Positions 41,761-53,451 of a stretch of 64,000 nt of DNA are shown here, piece by piece. Each line of letters opens with the position of its first letter. The stretch's first letter is position 1. A program made the position numbers and the translations under genes. Source of the stretch: Phoronis australis. Its lineage: Eukaryota > Phoronida > Phoronidae. The stretch is taken from assembly GCA_002633005.1 (NCBI GenBank), contig NMRA01000024.1:577803-641802 (forward strand), in the 5' to 3' direction. A model generated the notes under the pieces. It was given only the letters and a program-made list of their open reading frames with translations. It was not told where the DNA came from and did no database searches.

Positions 41761-41935
41761 TCACCACTACATCAGAAAATGACAATAGCTAACATTTTCA
41801 CTAAGATGCTGTATGCATAGTGTTAAAGATTAAGTTAAACAAATGTATTAATTTTCTAGGTGTTGAAGTTTTCCCTAACTTATGAATTCATGGTTCATTG
41901 TTTTTAGTAAATAAATTGTCTCTGTGACTGGGGTA

Positions 41936-43815
41936 TACGACATTGATTTTTTGCCATAGAAAAGGCATACATGTACATATGATACACATTAATATAGTGA
42001 TCTACTGTATCTCAGCGAATCTACTAGACATAGGTGAAGGAGTGAGTGGTCCAGGCTGTATGAACGCAGGGAGAATCCTGCAGCCACACCTGTCTGTGAC
42101 GTTTGAAGTAACATGGTAAAGTTTACTCATTGCCAATATTGTGATTTTCCATTTTTCAAAAACTCACTGTATAGTTAAAAGCACTCAATTTCATCATATG
42201 TGTTTATGGCTATTCAATTTAAAGTGGTAAAATTATCAAGTGAATTTTCTGAACAATGTTTCTGTTGAATATTTTGTTATGGTAATATAAAAGTTTTATT
42301 GGTTTGGATTTCACATCAAATGAAATAGAATTGAAAGTTTGTACCACAGCTACCAAAGACAACATCAAAAGTTTTGAAACATTTGGACCTTCACAGCAAT
42401 GTAAGAAGTGTTTGAAAAATGAAAAAATGGTTGTTTTGGTACTAAAAATTTTTGTCATAAATTGGGTGATGTTTTACCAAAATCAGGGAAGTCCATATTC
42501 TAGAAAGGGTTGATAAGCATCAGCATTGTTGGTCTGGAACTCTTTTATCATAAAATAAATGGAATTTACTTGATGCTTTTCTTGGTGATCATGCCATTGT
42601 TGAATGTTACATTGTTATGCCTTAAACTGCATTTTGTCCTGCAATATTTGGCTGAGATAACGGAAACCAAAATATGCCAGTTAATTCGTATAAAATGGTT
42701 CTCAAATTTCTCCTTACCATGACAGGACTTGTTTTCTGATACCACGACAGGTCATGAAACACGTAAAAATTGTTGATTTTGTTGGGGTTGGGCAATTATA
42801 GTGAAACTCAGAAGTGGCGCACATTCAAATTTAGGTCAGTTCCGTGCAACACAACAATGACTGCATTTCTCATGAGTACATGTCAAATTGGCTGTTTGTC
42901 TTGGTTCTTTGGCAAACATGCTTTAAGTTACGGATAAGCAAGGTGGATGCTGCTTTAGCTTTGGCTGTATACAGATAATCTTGAGGTATATGTGCCATTT
43001 GGAGAGCGTTAATTAATGATTACAAAAGCAAAACTTCAAGATTTTTATGCACCCATATATGAATGTGATATTTGTATTCAGTTCCACACCATCCCTATCT
43101 GGTTTCTGGCACCTGCCTTTGTATCTTCTTAACCCTGTGAAACATCGTCATTGAATTTGTCAAATACTCTTATACCTGTAAAAAACCATGGCTGATGTGT
43201 GTATCTCACTGATTCTTTTGTACTGCAGCATATATGCCATCATGGAAATCTATTTTTGCCCTGCCTCTATCTACCAAATTCTTTTCTGCAGGTCTTTGTA
43301 AAATGGATATCTTTCCAGAAGTTAACAGCACCTGCCCATTTTAGATTAACGGGACTATATCTTACTTCACTGCTAGCAGTTCGTTTTGGACGCTTCACTT
43401 TTGACATCAATTACCAAACTTTACGAGGTCAACCCTACATTAGGTGCTTAGTGTACAACTTTCAATGACTTATGTCCGCATGACTCTTTACAGGCATTCT
43501 CTACGTGTTCCGTGTTACAGCTGTGGTCACCGTTGTCCTGTAACGTATGTAGTGTGCAAGTTACAAATCTGACATAGCTTCAGCAACAGTGCGTTGGGCC
43601 GCCTCATCAAAGACTGAAGGAATTTTGATAAATTAATTATATCAGGTAAGTTAATAGTTCAGGGATCGTTTCATAAAAACTTGACAGCCAGGGTCAATTG
43701 GCCCCTCAGGGTCTCAAACCTATTGGCCAGAAATAAAGTAAAATCAAACACTATATGACAATTTACATGACAATTGACATCTGATATATGGCGTAATGAA
43801 CATGATGCAGCCAAG
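41936..43815. other. Intergenic, repeat fragments only
   Basis: A diverged family-B-like fragment lies near 43050-43340 (ATGCACCCATATATGAATGTG, TCTGGTTTCTGGCACCTGCC). Other frames up to 90 codons show no domain. Confidence 0.35.
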
Positions 43816-44010
43816 TCAAGTTATTTTTTTTTGAAATTCATCCTGGTACGGGAATTGGGGATAGTTAGGCCTATAAAAGATCTTTAACCCAGCCGCAGAG
43901 CGTCTAAAGCCGCGCACCGTACCAGTGACTGCTGGCAACTCATCGGAACTCAACTTTAACATCCTTCGCCGCAGAGATAACAACTCTTGGGCTGTCTCCG
44001 GTGAGTCCAT
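43816..44010 (-). CDS. Unrecognised short ORF with protein-like composition
   Basis: ATG at 44010 opens 64 codons beginning MDSPETAQELLSLRRRMLKL and continuing SSDELPAVTGTVRGF. The charged, Leu-heptad-like start looks like a real N-terminus or a transposon ORF. The segment is bracketed by diverged direct repeats (CTGATATATGGCGTAATGAAC near 43781 and CTGATATGTGGCATAACGAAC near 44046), which favours an inserted element. No family is recognised. Confidence 0.25.
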   Translation of the reverse strand: MDSPETAQELLSLRRRMLKLSSDELPAVTGTVRGFRRSAAGLKIFYRPNYPQFPYQDEFQKKIT

Positions 44011-44029
44011 TCTTTGTTGAATGATGTTT

Positions 44030-45888
44030 AGATAAATAAATTAATCTGATATGTGGCATAACGAACACGAAACATTGTTACTTTATTTCGGTTTCTGTTG
44101 ACGAAGGATATTATTATATCCGAAAATTTCAGTGATCCATTTTTGTTGTTTTATTTACGTATATTTATTTTACTTTTCGACACACAAGTGTATCCTTTAG
44201 TGGATCTGGATCACCTCTTTTAGTTTTGGATCTATTTTCTACGTTACTTCTTCCAATAATGCTATGTAACATTCCTTAACTATCAAACTTTTTGAAAAGT
44301 TCTTACATAATCGGCTGACATGCTCTAAATGAATTACTCCAGGTGACCATCCACTTAGCATCATCTTGAGAACCCAGCACAAACAATAAAATGCTGATAA
44401 CAGTTCATTGAGTGAGGGTCTGAACACAACACCATTGTGTGCGGGTATTGGTCGCAGCTGTTTGAATTAAAAGGTGATTCTAGCAGTGAGGTAGTCAAAG
44501 TCAAGTCAATAAAAATGGCACTGTATGGTTTTAGTGGGCTCTTAATTACATACTGAAGAAACCAAATTTTCATGCGTTACTGTTCATGGTCGGCCTTAAT
44601 TAAGGTTATGTAGGGCCCTATGAAAATGTCCAAATTTGGCTAACTTTGGAATGTCATACATCAGAAATAGCTGATCGGATTCCTGTGAAGCTTTCGCTTA
44701 CTAGATTTTATGCACTGGTCTCCCAAACGCTGCTGTGATTTTCCGCTATTAAGTACTAATCCACGAGAGCACCAGTCATCCAGCGGCAAGGTGGGGGTCA
44801 GCCGATTTCCACCAAATTTTCTCACATAGGTAGTCCTATGAGATCTATAAACAGTATGTATAAATATCATCTTTTTCAGTGAGGCGTGGAATATGATCGG
44901 ATTGAACGGGATAAACTATAAACAGTAGTAAAATATTTCCCCAAAATATTACGTTCTACCAGAGTTATAGGCTCAAACACATTTTACGGCTTCCATGCCA
45001 TATTTTCACCATTTATCATCAGAGTGTCTTTAATGTTTTTTGATATTTTGCAATCGAGTTTGTTCCTTCTAAATGTTTGGAATGTTTCACTGCATACCAC
45101 TTTGAACTATAATACCATACATGGCTCCATTTTTTGTAAAAAGTCGATTACGTCCTCCCAATTGAATAGGGTTAGACATGAACTCAACAAATGTAGATTG
45201 TATAGTTGTTATGCCTTGTAATTTTCTCATGAGTAGTTCTTGGCTCGTATTCAAATCAGATTTTCTGTTGATCAAATGTTCATGTAATGCATTGCAATTT
45301 GAAAAAATAAGTTTAGTGGCATAACCACAATTTTTCACAAGACTTAAAACAAAAGGCCACAGAAATCCTTTGTTTTCCTGACGACATAGTGGCTTTGCAG
45401 TTCTATAAAACATTTCAACGACAAGATATACAAACTCTACCACTGTTCATGGCATTTCGCCGCATACATGTAGGTATGGCCCATCGGTGGTATCATTGTT
45501 TTCCTTCGTTGCGTTATTGTTGGATGTAACAACACAGATCATATGGATATAGTACTTTGGGCATACTTCAGACCATTAGCGATAAATGTTTGTCATTATC
45601 TTTATTATAACAACGAGAACAATAAAGATGCTAATATATCGATTTTTGTGCGCCTTGGTTTCCCCTTAGGTAACCACAGAAGACGAATCCCAAAGTTTCC
45701 ACAAACACTTATCACGCACATCAGTAACTTACCACGCACACGAATCCTTTCAATGGAACTTAAACACCAATTGTTTATTTCCATGTATTGTGTTGTATTG
45801 CTCATGGTAGGGGCTCAGATTCTGTTGTATTAAGATTCCAATTCCCAACTTTGTAATATGTAGTTTGAGTAAGTTCTCGACAATGCAG
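44030..45888. other. Intergenic, no gene recognised
   Basis: This is AT-rich sequence. A 118-codon - strand frame at 45087-45443 and a 96-codon frame at 45543-45833 have no domain or splice support. Confidence 0.4.
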
Positions 45889-46215
45889 GGACCTCCAGAT
45901 CATCGAAAGTAACTCTGATGTGTTCTCTTCGCTTAATGAATCCCGTAGTTTGCTAGACAAAGCCAATATCCTCATTTATGGTTTAAGTAAATTCAGTGTA
46001 GAAACTAATCTCATACTGCTTCAATCCGTCGCATCATTTGTTTATAATAGTCTGCTGTTGCATTGAAGTTTTATGTAGTCAACATTTCTCTTTTCTCTTA
46101 TTCTTGTACATATTGATTACAGTTGAATATTCCTGTTTGTTATTGTGTGTTCATGGATTTTATAGTGTTATATTTTGTGTATGTCATAATAAATTGTTAA
46201 CTGTTGAAAAAATGC
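45889..46215 (+). pseudogene. 3' end fragment of a non-LTR retrotransposon
   Basis: One frame (45889-46065) reads SDVFSSLNESRSLLDKANIL and continues IYGLSKFS, ending in SVASFVYNSLLLH-stop. The pattern resembles the extreme C-terminus of LINE polyproteins that follow a zinc-binding region. A short tail with AATAAA at 46188-46193 follows. It is a decayed 5'-truncated copy. Confidence 0.4.
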
Positions 46216-46269
46216 AGGTTTTTGGATTTATTCTCTTTTAAGTGAAGAGTAGAGATCAAATTCTGCACT

Positions 46270-47135
46270 GGTTATGCGCCCACATATAAATATGTGGTCG
46301 CATATTGCCGTTATCTCTGTCTGGGCGTCTGGCGTCCGCAGCTGTATCTCCTAAACCCCTCGCAGGATCTTTATGAGATTTGGCAGACGTGTTCCTATTA
46401 AGATGACGACGGATGACGACAAATTTTGGACCTCTCCGACCACCGGTGTGAACCCTAGTGGCAATTTTAGTTTTTACGCTTACCTCTGTATCTTTGGAGG
46501 TCCTCAACGGATTTTCATAAAATTAGGCTGTTAGGCATCTATTAGTGAGATGATGCCATCCCCTCGTTTTCGGACGGATTCGAGGTTCTTTGCGCCACCT
46601 AGTGGCCATTTTTACCGTTTTCGATTCTTTTTTTTTTGGCGTCCGTCCTTTTATCAACCAAACCGCTCTGGGTAGGATTTTGAAAATTGGCATATAATGT
46701 TCACACTGTAAAGAGGGCGGCTGACGAGGATTTTCCGACGACTTTGACTACTTTGGTCCCTCCTAGTGGCAGTTTTTTGCGCCCATGGTTGTATCTCCTA
46801 AAACGTTAGCAGGATCTTTTACTAAATGTAGCAAGTATATTTATATGATGTTGACAAGGAACGATGACGACTTTAGCATCGATCGGACTATGGTTGCGCC
46901 CCCTAGTGGCAATTTTATTTTTTACGTTTACCTTTGTATCTATCATAAAATTTGGCAGATAGGCATGTATTATTTGAGACGACGCTATCCTCCCGTTTTC
47001 GGATGGGTTGCCATTTTTACTCGTTTCGTGTCTGTTTTTTGGCGTCCGTTCTTCTATCAACCAAACCGCTCTGGGTATGATTTTGAAAATTGGCATATAA
47101 TGTTCTCACTGTAAAGAGAGCGGCTGACGATGATT
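46270..47135. repeat. Long internally tandem dispersed repeat (family B), copy 2
   Basis: It starts ATGCGCCCACATATAAATATG followed by TGG, the same near-palindromic head as at 27930, and runs through two units with the same landmark blocks in the same orientation. Frames through it are not genes. Confidence 0.8.
46592..46909 (-). promoter_or_regulatory. Two CTCF-core-like motifs inside repeat family B, copy 2
   Basis: On the - strand CCACTAGGTGGCGC lies at 46592-46605 and CCACTAGGGGGCGC at 46896-46909. Both are exact matches to CCASYAGRKGGCRS, in the same orientation as the cluster at 28 kb relative to the repeat. Confidence 0.45.
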
Positions 47136-49780
47136 TCGGAATCATAGGTAATTTGCTTTTAGAATCTAATCGGCAAGTTGTGTTTTTGGGGTGAAAAGTA
47201 CCGATTTTGTGCTTTTTAGCCCCCTTTTTCTTAGCCTTCCTTGCTTTTCAGTAGGAGCCAAAAGTACGAGACATAATAAAGTTTCTGTGATCATCCATGG
47301 GGCTTGACATATCTGAAAACATTCTTTGCATCCAGTGTTCGGCATAATGAAGAAAAGGTGACAAATCAAGTGAGGTGTGTTTTACTGGGCAAAACCCTGT
47401 GAGTGCCGTTCTGTGCCTCTTTAAGAGAAATGGCGAAATTTCAGCCAGGACTCGACCTAGCCAAATTCCCAGGTAGCATTTTCAAAATCCAGCTCGCATT
47501 CGTAAATGCTAGGTTGCAAAATTTTCCCGTCATTTTTACGCGCCAAAATTGATTTTTTTAGATTATGCTCTTACCTGCAGCGTTATATACTCTGAAATTT
47601 CAGATCTCAGCATTGACTTCGTTCATGTAGGTACGGCGTTACTGTTCTTCACGACCGCCATTGAAAGGCTCTTGAGCTCAAGGCAAGTTGCCGACGTGAA
47701 AGTTGAATCAGTGCTCTCTAACTGACACGTGCTTTCGAGTAGCTAAGTTTGCGATGTGAAAAGGGAGAAAATGCCCGTTGAAAAAGTATCCAGGATTTTG
47801 CTAGGTCTGACCTGCTACTGACTGTCGTCAAAGGCGTTAAATATTCAAAGTAACCCTGAGTGCAAATTCCCTCCACTTTTTCTTCGCAGACCAAATTTTG
47901 TATCTTAACTCGACGTTTGAAAAACATATGTCGAAAAAGAATCTGTGAAACGATGGTCTAACCGAATGACCTATTTGGATTCTCGGGAACAATTCAGTGC
48001 AAATTTCACAACAAAAATGTGGTACTTATACTGTTTACGTACTCATTAGTTTCCCATGAAATGAATAGCCTCGAAATAATTCCCGACTCCCTCCGTGCGG
48101 GTTTCCACCGGGAAACGGCGAGTTTGCTCCTCAATACCTTCCAAGTACGGGAAAATAGGTTAGTCACAAAACGACACGCGTGTCACTAGTACGTGGCAAC
48201 TTTCTTTCGAAGGTATCAAATAAAGCCGGGATTTGGTTCGACATATTGAGATAAGACGATTTTTGAAAACTGAATTTGTTGTGTAAAATGAAAGTGACAC
48301 ACCATATAAGGTGCGTGTCAATTTTAAACCACGCGCGGTCGTTTGTAGTGCGCTATGATGGGCGCTAGCCTGAACTGTNACATTTTACGGCGACAGTGGT
48401 TCGGGGAACGAAAAGTTGCCTTGGGAGGTGTGTGAAGAGAAGCATAAAAAGTTCGCTAATCACAATTTCGCATCTAGTACCCGTTTAGTTGCAATAGCTG
48501 GCTACGGGCATAGAATACAGGGTTTAAAGAACATCGACTTCGGGAAACATCGGAACGGGAAAATGTCAGTTCTGGGTTATATCGGTCCCGGGGAATATCG
48601 TAAAGCATCGGGTCTTTTATAACCGGCGGAAATCTATGAGTTCATTTTCAAATAAACCACTGGCACCCGGGACCTGAACAGAGCCAAGCCGGCATACTCT
48701 TTCATATAGGACTGTCGCTGTTCTCTTTCGATGTGCAGCTTTGAAGTGGTGCGCACGCGTGAGTTCACGCACTTGAATCGCTGGAGTAGGCATACACTTT
48801 ACGTTGGCAACAACGTGTGAAAGACGAACCATATTTCGCGCTCGTAGCCCCAGAAACAAGTAAAGGGGTTTGAGAATTAGTTCGCCACTGAAAGTAAAGA
48901 CGTGACCGTCGCTTGGAGATTAATAGGGTTGTCATTTTCACTTTGGCTGTCTTATAATACAAAAATGAGACGCACATCTCTAAGTCACGAGTGTCTGCCG
49001 GGACCGCTTGCGCGCTAAGAACGGTGCCGCAGTACGATATCAGGGATATTGGGGATATTTGGTACATGTAATAAGGAAATCTTGTGCGAAAAATAAACAT
49101 TTTGTCCACATCAAAGTTTGGTAAGTTGATCGCTTAGTTAAGAATTAGTAGAAACACCGCTGTTTTGTGACGTTTTATCACGTGTTATGCTGTGGCCCGA
49201 AACTTTCTTCGGCGAATCCGGAAATTTTCAAAAGCGGCCGAAAATGTTAGCCAATGAAACGCGTCAAAGATCGATTCTGCATATCCCATGTTCACGCGAC
49301 TTGCTTACAAATCATCGGGAGGGCTGTTCTCGGTTAGTGTTGTTTTGAACTTGGCAACAACCAAATAATGGTCGGATTGACAAGAGTTGTTTTATATTTA
49401 CCAGGTGTTTTCCGAGAAGTGTAAAAACTCTGCTCGCATTCGTTGACAATTCCAGGTCACATTTTGCGACTTGATACGAGCTGACAAAAATCTCAGCTCA
49501 CGTTTCCAAGTTTCAGGTCGCAAGTGCGACCTGCAGCTCGTTATGTCGAGCCCTGTCAGCTTTCAAATATTTCCAAGTTTTGGCACTATTTCATCTCTCT
49601 GACATTAATCAAAGTTAGGACAATAGTTTTTTTATGAATGTTTGAGTTCCATTTTTATGTAAAAATTGAAGAAATGTGTGTGTACTTGGACTGGACCATC
49701 TGGTGACTCAGTAGCTCGGCAGCTGGGTGTGGTGCTTGCAATTAAATAGAAGACACTCATTAATGCATTTCAAATAACAC
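47136..49780. other. GC-richer intergenic region with one ambiguous base
   Basis: No gene with domain support is seen on either strand. Position 48379 is N, so frames crossing it are uncertain. The interval 48300-48420 has a TATA-like ATATAAGG and CpG-rich sequence that could be a promoter without a recognisable gene. Confidence 0.35.
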
Positions 49781-50355
49781 AGATCAAGATGTGGTCTTTT
49801 CCTCAACTCTGACAAGTTCAGGCACAACTTTAGTAATGTCTCTCCAAACTGTAAATGTGGTAACCATCAATCTTATCCTCATATTTAATTCTTCAAATGT
49901 CCCCTCATCGAATACCTGAGAGACTCTCTCTTTCGTGCACTCAATGAAAACCAATCAATTGTTAACGCTCTCAATTCTTGTAATAATATCCCTACTAGAG
50001 TTAAATTATTATTGAATGGTAGTCCTAACCTTAACCTCATTCTCAACGAATTCCTCCTAAGCAACGTTAGTAAATTTTTATGTACCGTTTATCAATATTG
50101 TTGCATCTGGTTTCCGTACATAAATCTGTACATATTTTTGTTTTTATATATTTGTAATAGCATATCTAAGTATTGGAATACTTATATTAGATACTACTTA
50201 AATGTATATACCTCTATGTATATTAGTTTCATTTATGAATTGTTTACAACCCAGATATAATGCTTCGCGATTTCTGGGTTTGTCATTATTTCTTTGTATG
50301 TTCTGTGTGTTCTTCAATAAATATATATCACTTTAAAAAAAGAAAAGAAAAAACG
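49781..50355 (+). pseudogene. 3' end of a LINE-type retrotransposon with A-rich tail
   Basis: After two stops the reading resembles a LINE C-terminus: HNFSNVSPNCKCGNHQSYPH (zinc-binding C-x-C-x-x-H-like), then CPLIEYLRDSLFRALNENQS and NIPTRVKLLLNGSPNLN. It ends with AATAAA at 50316-50321 and an A-rich tail at 50334-50352, as expected of a retrotransposed 5'-truncated copy. Confidence 0.55.
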
Positions 50356-50869
50356 GAGACGAACCCCAACCAAGCCCCAACCAAAACATATCACGCGGTA
50401 AGCCAAGTGACTAGCTGTGCTGTCTCAAGGTCAGTTCAGTGCTCACGCGTGGGGAAGCCCTGCTGACTATTGTTTACTTTACAGCTTTAAAGAGTATTTG
50501 TTAGATTCTAACTTCAGTGCTTTTTACGAAAGCTAAATGCAATTTTCAATTATTCATATCAAGTTTAAAATAAAGTTATTTACAAAAAGTAACTGCGTTT
50601 ACTTTGCATTGCGCATGCATATTTTTACAAAACTTGCGTCAAATGGTTGACAGTCCTAGACAGCACGTCGGGTTTTTCTGCAGAAAGATCGTTTTTACGG
50701 TTCATGTGAGAAAACAAATCCTACACTCGTCTCAGGTTTATGACATGGCAAAACCTCTTTGAAAATTCGTCTAATCCCGTGGCTTGGATTGTGGGATTCT
50801 CTATTGCATCTGAAGCCAGTAACGCAATGTGATTTATTCACTGTTGATTTCTCAAAACTTTTGCACTCA

Positions 50870-51130
50870 CGAACACTCCTAAAATATTACAAATTGTCTC
50901 TACTGAGATAGACTTTGCACACTGAGTGAGAATAATTCATTTTGAAACGGAAAAATGCCGGCCATAGACACGGAAATATTTCACGGCCTCGTACTCGGTT
51001 TACTTTTCATCCTTAACTGTCGGGAACCACTTCCGAAGCATTTCAGGTTCTCGAAGAAAACTGCATACCCGCTTTCCTGACAGCTTCATGGTTCGCACAC
51101 GGGAACAATACCCCACGCCATAGAGGCACA
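50870..51130 (-). pseudogene. THAP-domain transposon fragment, second copy
   Basis: On the - strand EPEMLRKWFPTVKDEK and RVYGRHFSVSK match the THAP pattern Trp...Val-x-x-x-His-Phe, but frames shift between blocks. A Met-Ala-Trp-Gly start near 51125 with Cys-Glu-Pro may be the domain's beginning. Downstream, AAAATGAATTATTCTCAC and GAGTGTTCGTGAGTGCAAA match 31655-31760. Confidence 0.45.
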
Positions 51131-51133
51131 CAC

Positions 51134-51283
51134 TTAGCAGAAGAACCACTGATATCGCTGCGTCGTGTACTCGCACCTTCTTCGCGACACCTTAATTTCG
51201 GCGAGGTGAGATTCACTGGATACGAGGTGATGTGAATATAGAACGACTAAGACGGCAACAAAAATAATTAAATCGGGTGGCAT
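51134..51283 (-). CDS. Candidate 49-residue secreted peptide precursor
   Basis: ATG at 51283 (A at -3) begins MPPDLIIFVAVLVVLY, a signal-peptide-like hydrophobic stretch. After a short spacer it has Arg-Arg-Arg and then CEYTTQRYQWFFC as the last residues. A tribasic cleavage site followed by a C-x11-C segment ending at the stop is the layout of disulfide-ring neuropeptides. Against this, the frame is open upstream of the ATG, it abuts a THAP transposon relic, and so short an ORF can arise by chance. Confidence 0.22.
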   Translation of the reverse strand: MPPDLIIFVAVLVVLYSHHLVSSESHLAEIKVSRRRCEYTTQRYQWFFC

Positions 51284-51926
51284 TCTCCGTTCAAAACGGA
51301 ACCAATTCTTAGCCCGTGCAAACAAACGCAGATGTTGAATTACAGTTTTCGTTTGCTTTTTTCACTTGTCTTTGCATTTTTTAAACCAATACGTTTGTGT
51401 GTTTGTATGGCGTGTTTATTTCTGTAAACACTGGTCGGTTGCGAATACGGATTTAAAAAGGAATGTATGTCATACGCAGTGTCCTCTCGTGTAATCTCTT
51501 ACAAACGAACGTAAGCTTTAGACAGACTCGTATCGTTTAATCTCGATTTTAAACCCGCCTTCAGTTCCATTGCAATTAGGTCACTTGCGATTATGAAATT
51601 GGTCTCAAATTGTTCCTGATTGAAATCAGTGGTAATGTTGTAGCTCAGAAAGAACTTACAAATTACAATGACCTGAGACCTCGAACATTGTCTCAAGGAA
51701 TATGGAAGTGTCAGTTCCTTACAAACTCGGTAATCACTTCTCATATGAGGAAGGAGCAAGTTAAGACTTTCAGTAGGGTAAGTATTTTTAATTTAGAATT
51801 TCCTTTTGGACTGAACGCGGGTAATTTGTACCGACTTTGAAAATTACAGGTGCAATTTATTGCATCTTCAAACTGATGTTTCGGCATGATAACTAAGTAT
51901 TGACAATGCAACATTGTGACAAGGAA

Positions 51927-51932
51927 TTTATT
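51927..51932 (-). terminator. Polyadenylation signal of the MACPF gene
   Basis: AATAAA on the - strand lies about 40 bases past the stop. Another AATAAA at 51972-51977 overlaps the TAA stop itself, so cleavage may occur very close to the coding end. Confidence 0.5.
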
Positions 51933-51972
51933 GAGTTCCTTTGAATTTTATCGCTTCACAAGAAATTTCCAT

Positions 51973-53451
51973 TTATTGAGGCCAGATTCTGGAATCGCTA
52001 TAATAACTAGTTGAAGAATGGCAATAACCCTGTGCCTTCCAGGTCTTGTAGTAGCAGGTTCGGTTCACGCCTTCCTTATAGCTTCCGCTCTTCGAAGTTT
52101 TGGCGACAGCTGTCATAGCTTTGTTACCAAACTCAGGGGCTTTGTGTTGCATACACGTACTTCCATAGCAATACGTCACAGTACCCGCGCCGCCGACGTT
52201 GCAGTCGTCGTTGGAACGACATCCTTCCCTTCCCAGCCAACACTCGTACTGAGGTAATAGTCTACTTGACGAGCTTGTCGCGCGGAAATAGCGCATTCTC
52301 ACACCATTGACATCCACCTCCGTGCACCCGAAATCCTTAAACCCTTCGTAGAACTGTCGAAGATTCTCAGCCCTAGCTCTAACGTCTCTGCTGTGATCAT
52401 CATTTCCGGGAAATTTGAACTTGATGACATTCCAAATCGGTTCGTATGTGTAATCGACGGGAGAAGGATTTGCTCTTCCTTCGTTCATCAACTTCTGGAG
52501 AAGTGCTTTAGTGCGTTTGGATACAAGCTGATTTCGTGTGTTGTCTGTTCCACCCTGAACGTTGACATTGAATACAATTTGTAAATGAGAAGCAGCTTGA
52601 ATTTCCTCCTTTGTCACGTCAGTACAAGCATCGACACCAAGCTTTCCGACTTCAGTTGGCCCTTCAAAGTGAACGCAAGCTGCCACCTTAAATTGCCTCT
52701 CTGAATAGCTTTTAGATTTCTCTGAAAATGCCCAAGAACGAATAGACGAACCGTAGTAAGTTCTTACCACTACGTGAGAGCCAAAAGTTGTGAGGAAGTC
52801 TTCATAGTCCCTCCAAGATGATGGATTTTGGGGATTAGTGATGGACGAATTTAGGCTATTGATCCCTTTTATAACATGGTGCGATAACGGACTGCTAGAG
52901 AACTTGTAGCACTTTGCATCGAGGACGTTGACCTGTGTGTGGGTCCACATGTGCACGCTATTACCCCTCACATCAGTTGAGCCGGAGGAAATGGAGCTCG
53001 TCTTTACGTCCAGTGTTGTACCCATGGTGTACTTGCCCGTTATTTTGACGTCCAATGAGCTTGACGAGGCAGTCTTGGTGTAAAACGATTCGGTATCTTC
53101 GAAATAATCAATATTGTTCACTGTCTGCCTGCTTCCTGGGTATTCCAGTAGACACTTTTCCGCCACCGACTTAAAGATGGGCGTACCGCCTGTCCGATCA
53201 GAGTAAAGATCGACCCCAGGCAGATAAAAGCTTTTCCCCAGTGGGTTATTTGTGTTGAAGGGTTCATACCTCGCAGGAACGACGTTCTCTAAAAGTCTGT
53301 TAATTTCGTCTGGATCCGGGACTGGGTAGTAGACTGCGGCCCTTTCACCTTCTTCTAGCTCACCCATTGACTCCACTGGTCGCCGGTCCTCGAGCGTCGC
53401 CTTCACGCCAAATAGAAGGACGGCAATGACAAGCAGCTTAGTTGCAATCAT
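51973..53451 (-). CDS. Secreted MACPF (membrane-attack complex/perforin) domain protein
   Basis: One uninterrupted frame of 492 residues. Residues 1-19 are a signal peptide (MIATKLLVIAVLLFGVKA). A MACPF fold follows, with the family signature at about 220-235: FGSH followed six residues later by YYGS. A Cys-rich segment at about 410-445 resembles a small EGF-like or knottin module, and a short Cys/Tyr-rich tail closes it. Proteins of this class oligomerise into membrane pores and act in immunity, development or venom. Which role applies here cannot be told. TGTTTTCAG directly precedes the ATG on the coding strand, so a 5'UTR intron is likely while the CDS itself is intronless. The stop codon overlaps an AATAAA, with another at 51927-51932. 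Confidence 0.9.
   Translation of the reverse strand: MIATKLLVIAVLLFGVKATLEDRRPVESMGELEEGERAAVYYPVPDPDEINRLLENVVPARYEPFNTNNPLGKSFYLPGVDLYSDRTGGTPIFKSVAEKCLLEYPGSRQTVNNIDYFEDTESFYTKTASSSSLDVKITGKYTMGTTLDVKTSSISSGSTDVRGNSVHMWTHTQVNVLDAKCYKFSSSPLSHHVIKGINSLNSSITNPQNPSSWRDYEDFLTTFGSHVVVRTYYGSSIRSWAFSEKSKSYSERQFKVAACVHFEGPTEVGKLGVDACTDVTKEEIQAASHLQIVFNVNVQGGTDNTRNQLVSKRTKALLQKLMNEGRANPSPVDYTYEPIWNVIKFKFPGNDDHSRDVRARAENLRQFYEGFKDFGCTEVDVNGVRMRYFRATSSSSRLLPQYECWLGREGCRSNDDCNVGGAGTVTYCYGSTCMQHKAPEFGNKAMTAVAKTSKSGSYKEGVNRTCYYKTWKAQGYCHSSTSYYSDSRIWPQ

Larger units (their letters stand above)
40911..41935 (+). other. 3' untranslated region of the zinc-finger gene
   Basis: AATAAA occurs at 41379-41384 and at 41910-41915, so alternative polyadenylation is possible. 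The second half overlaps a copy of repeat family A (41480-41760). Confidence 0.5.
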
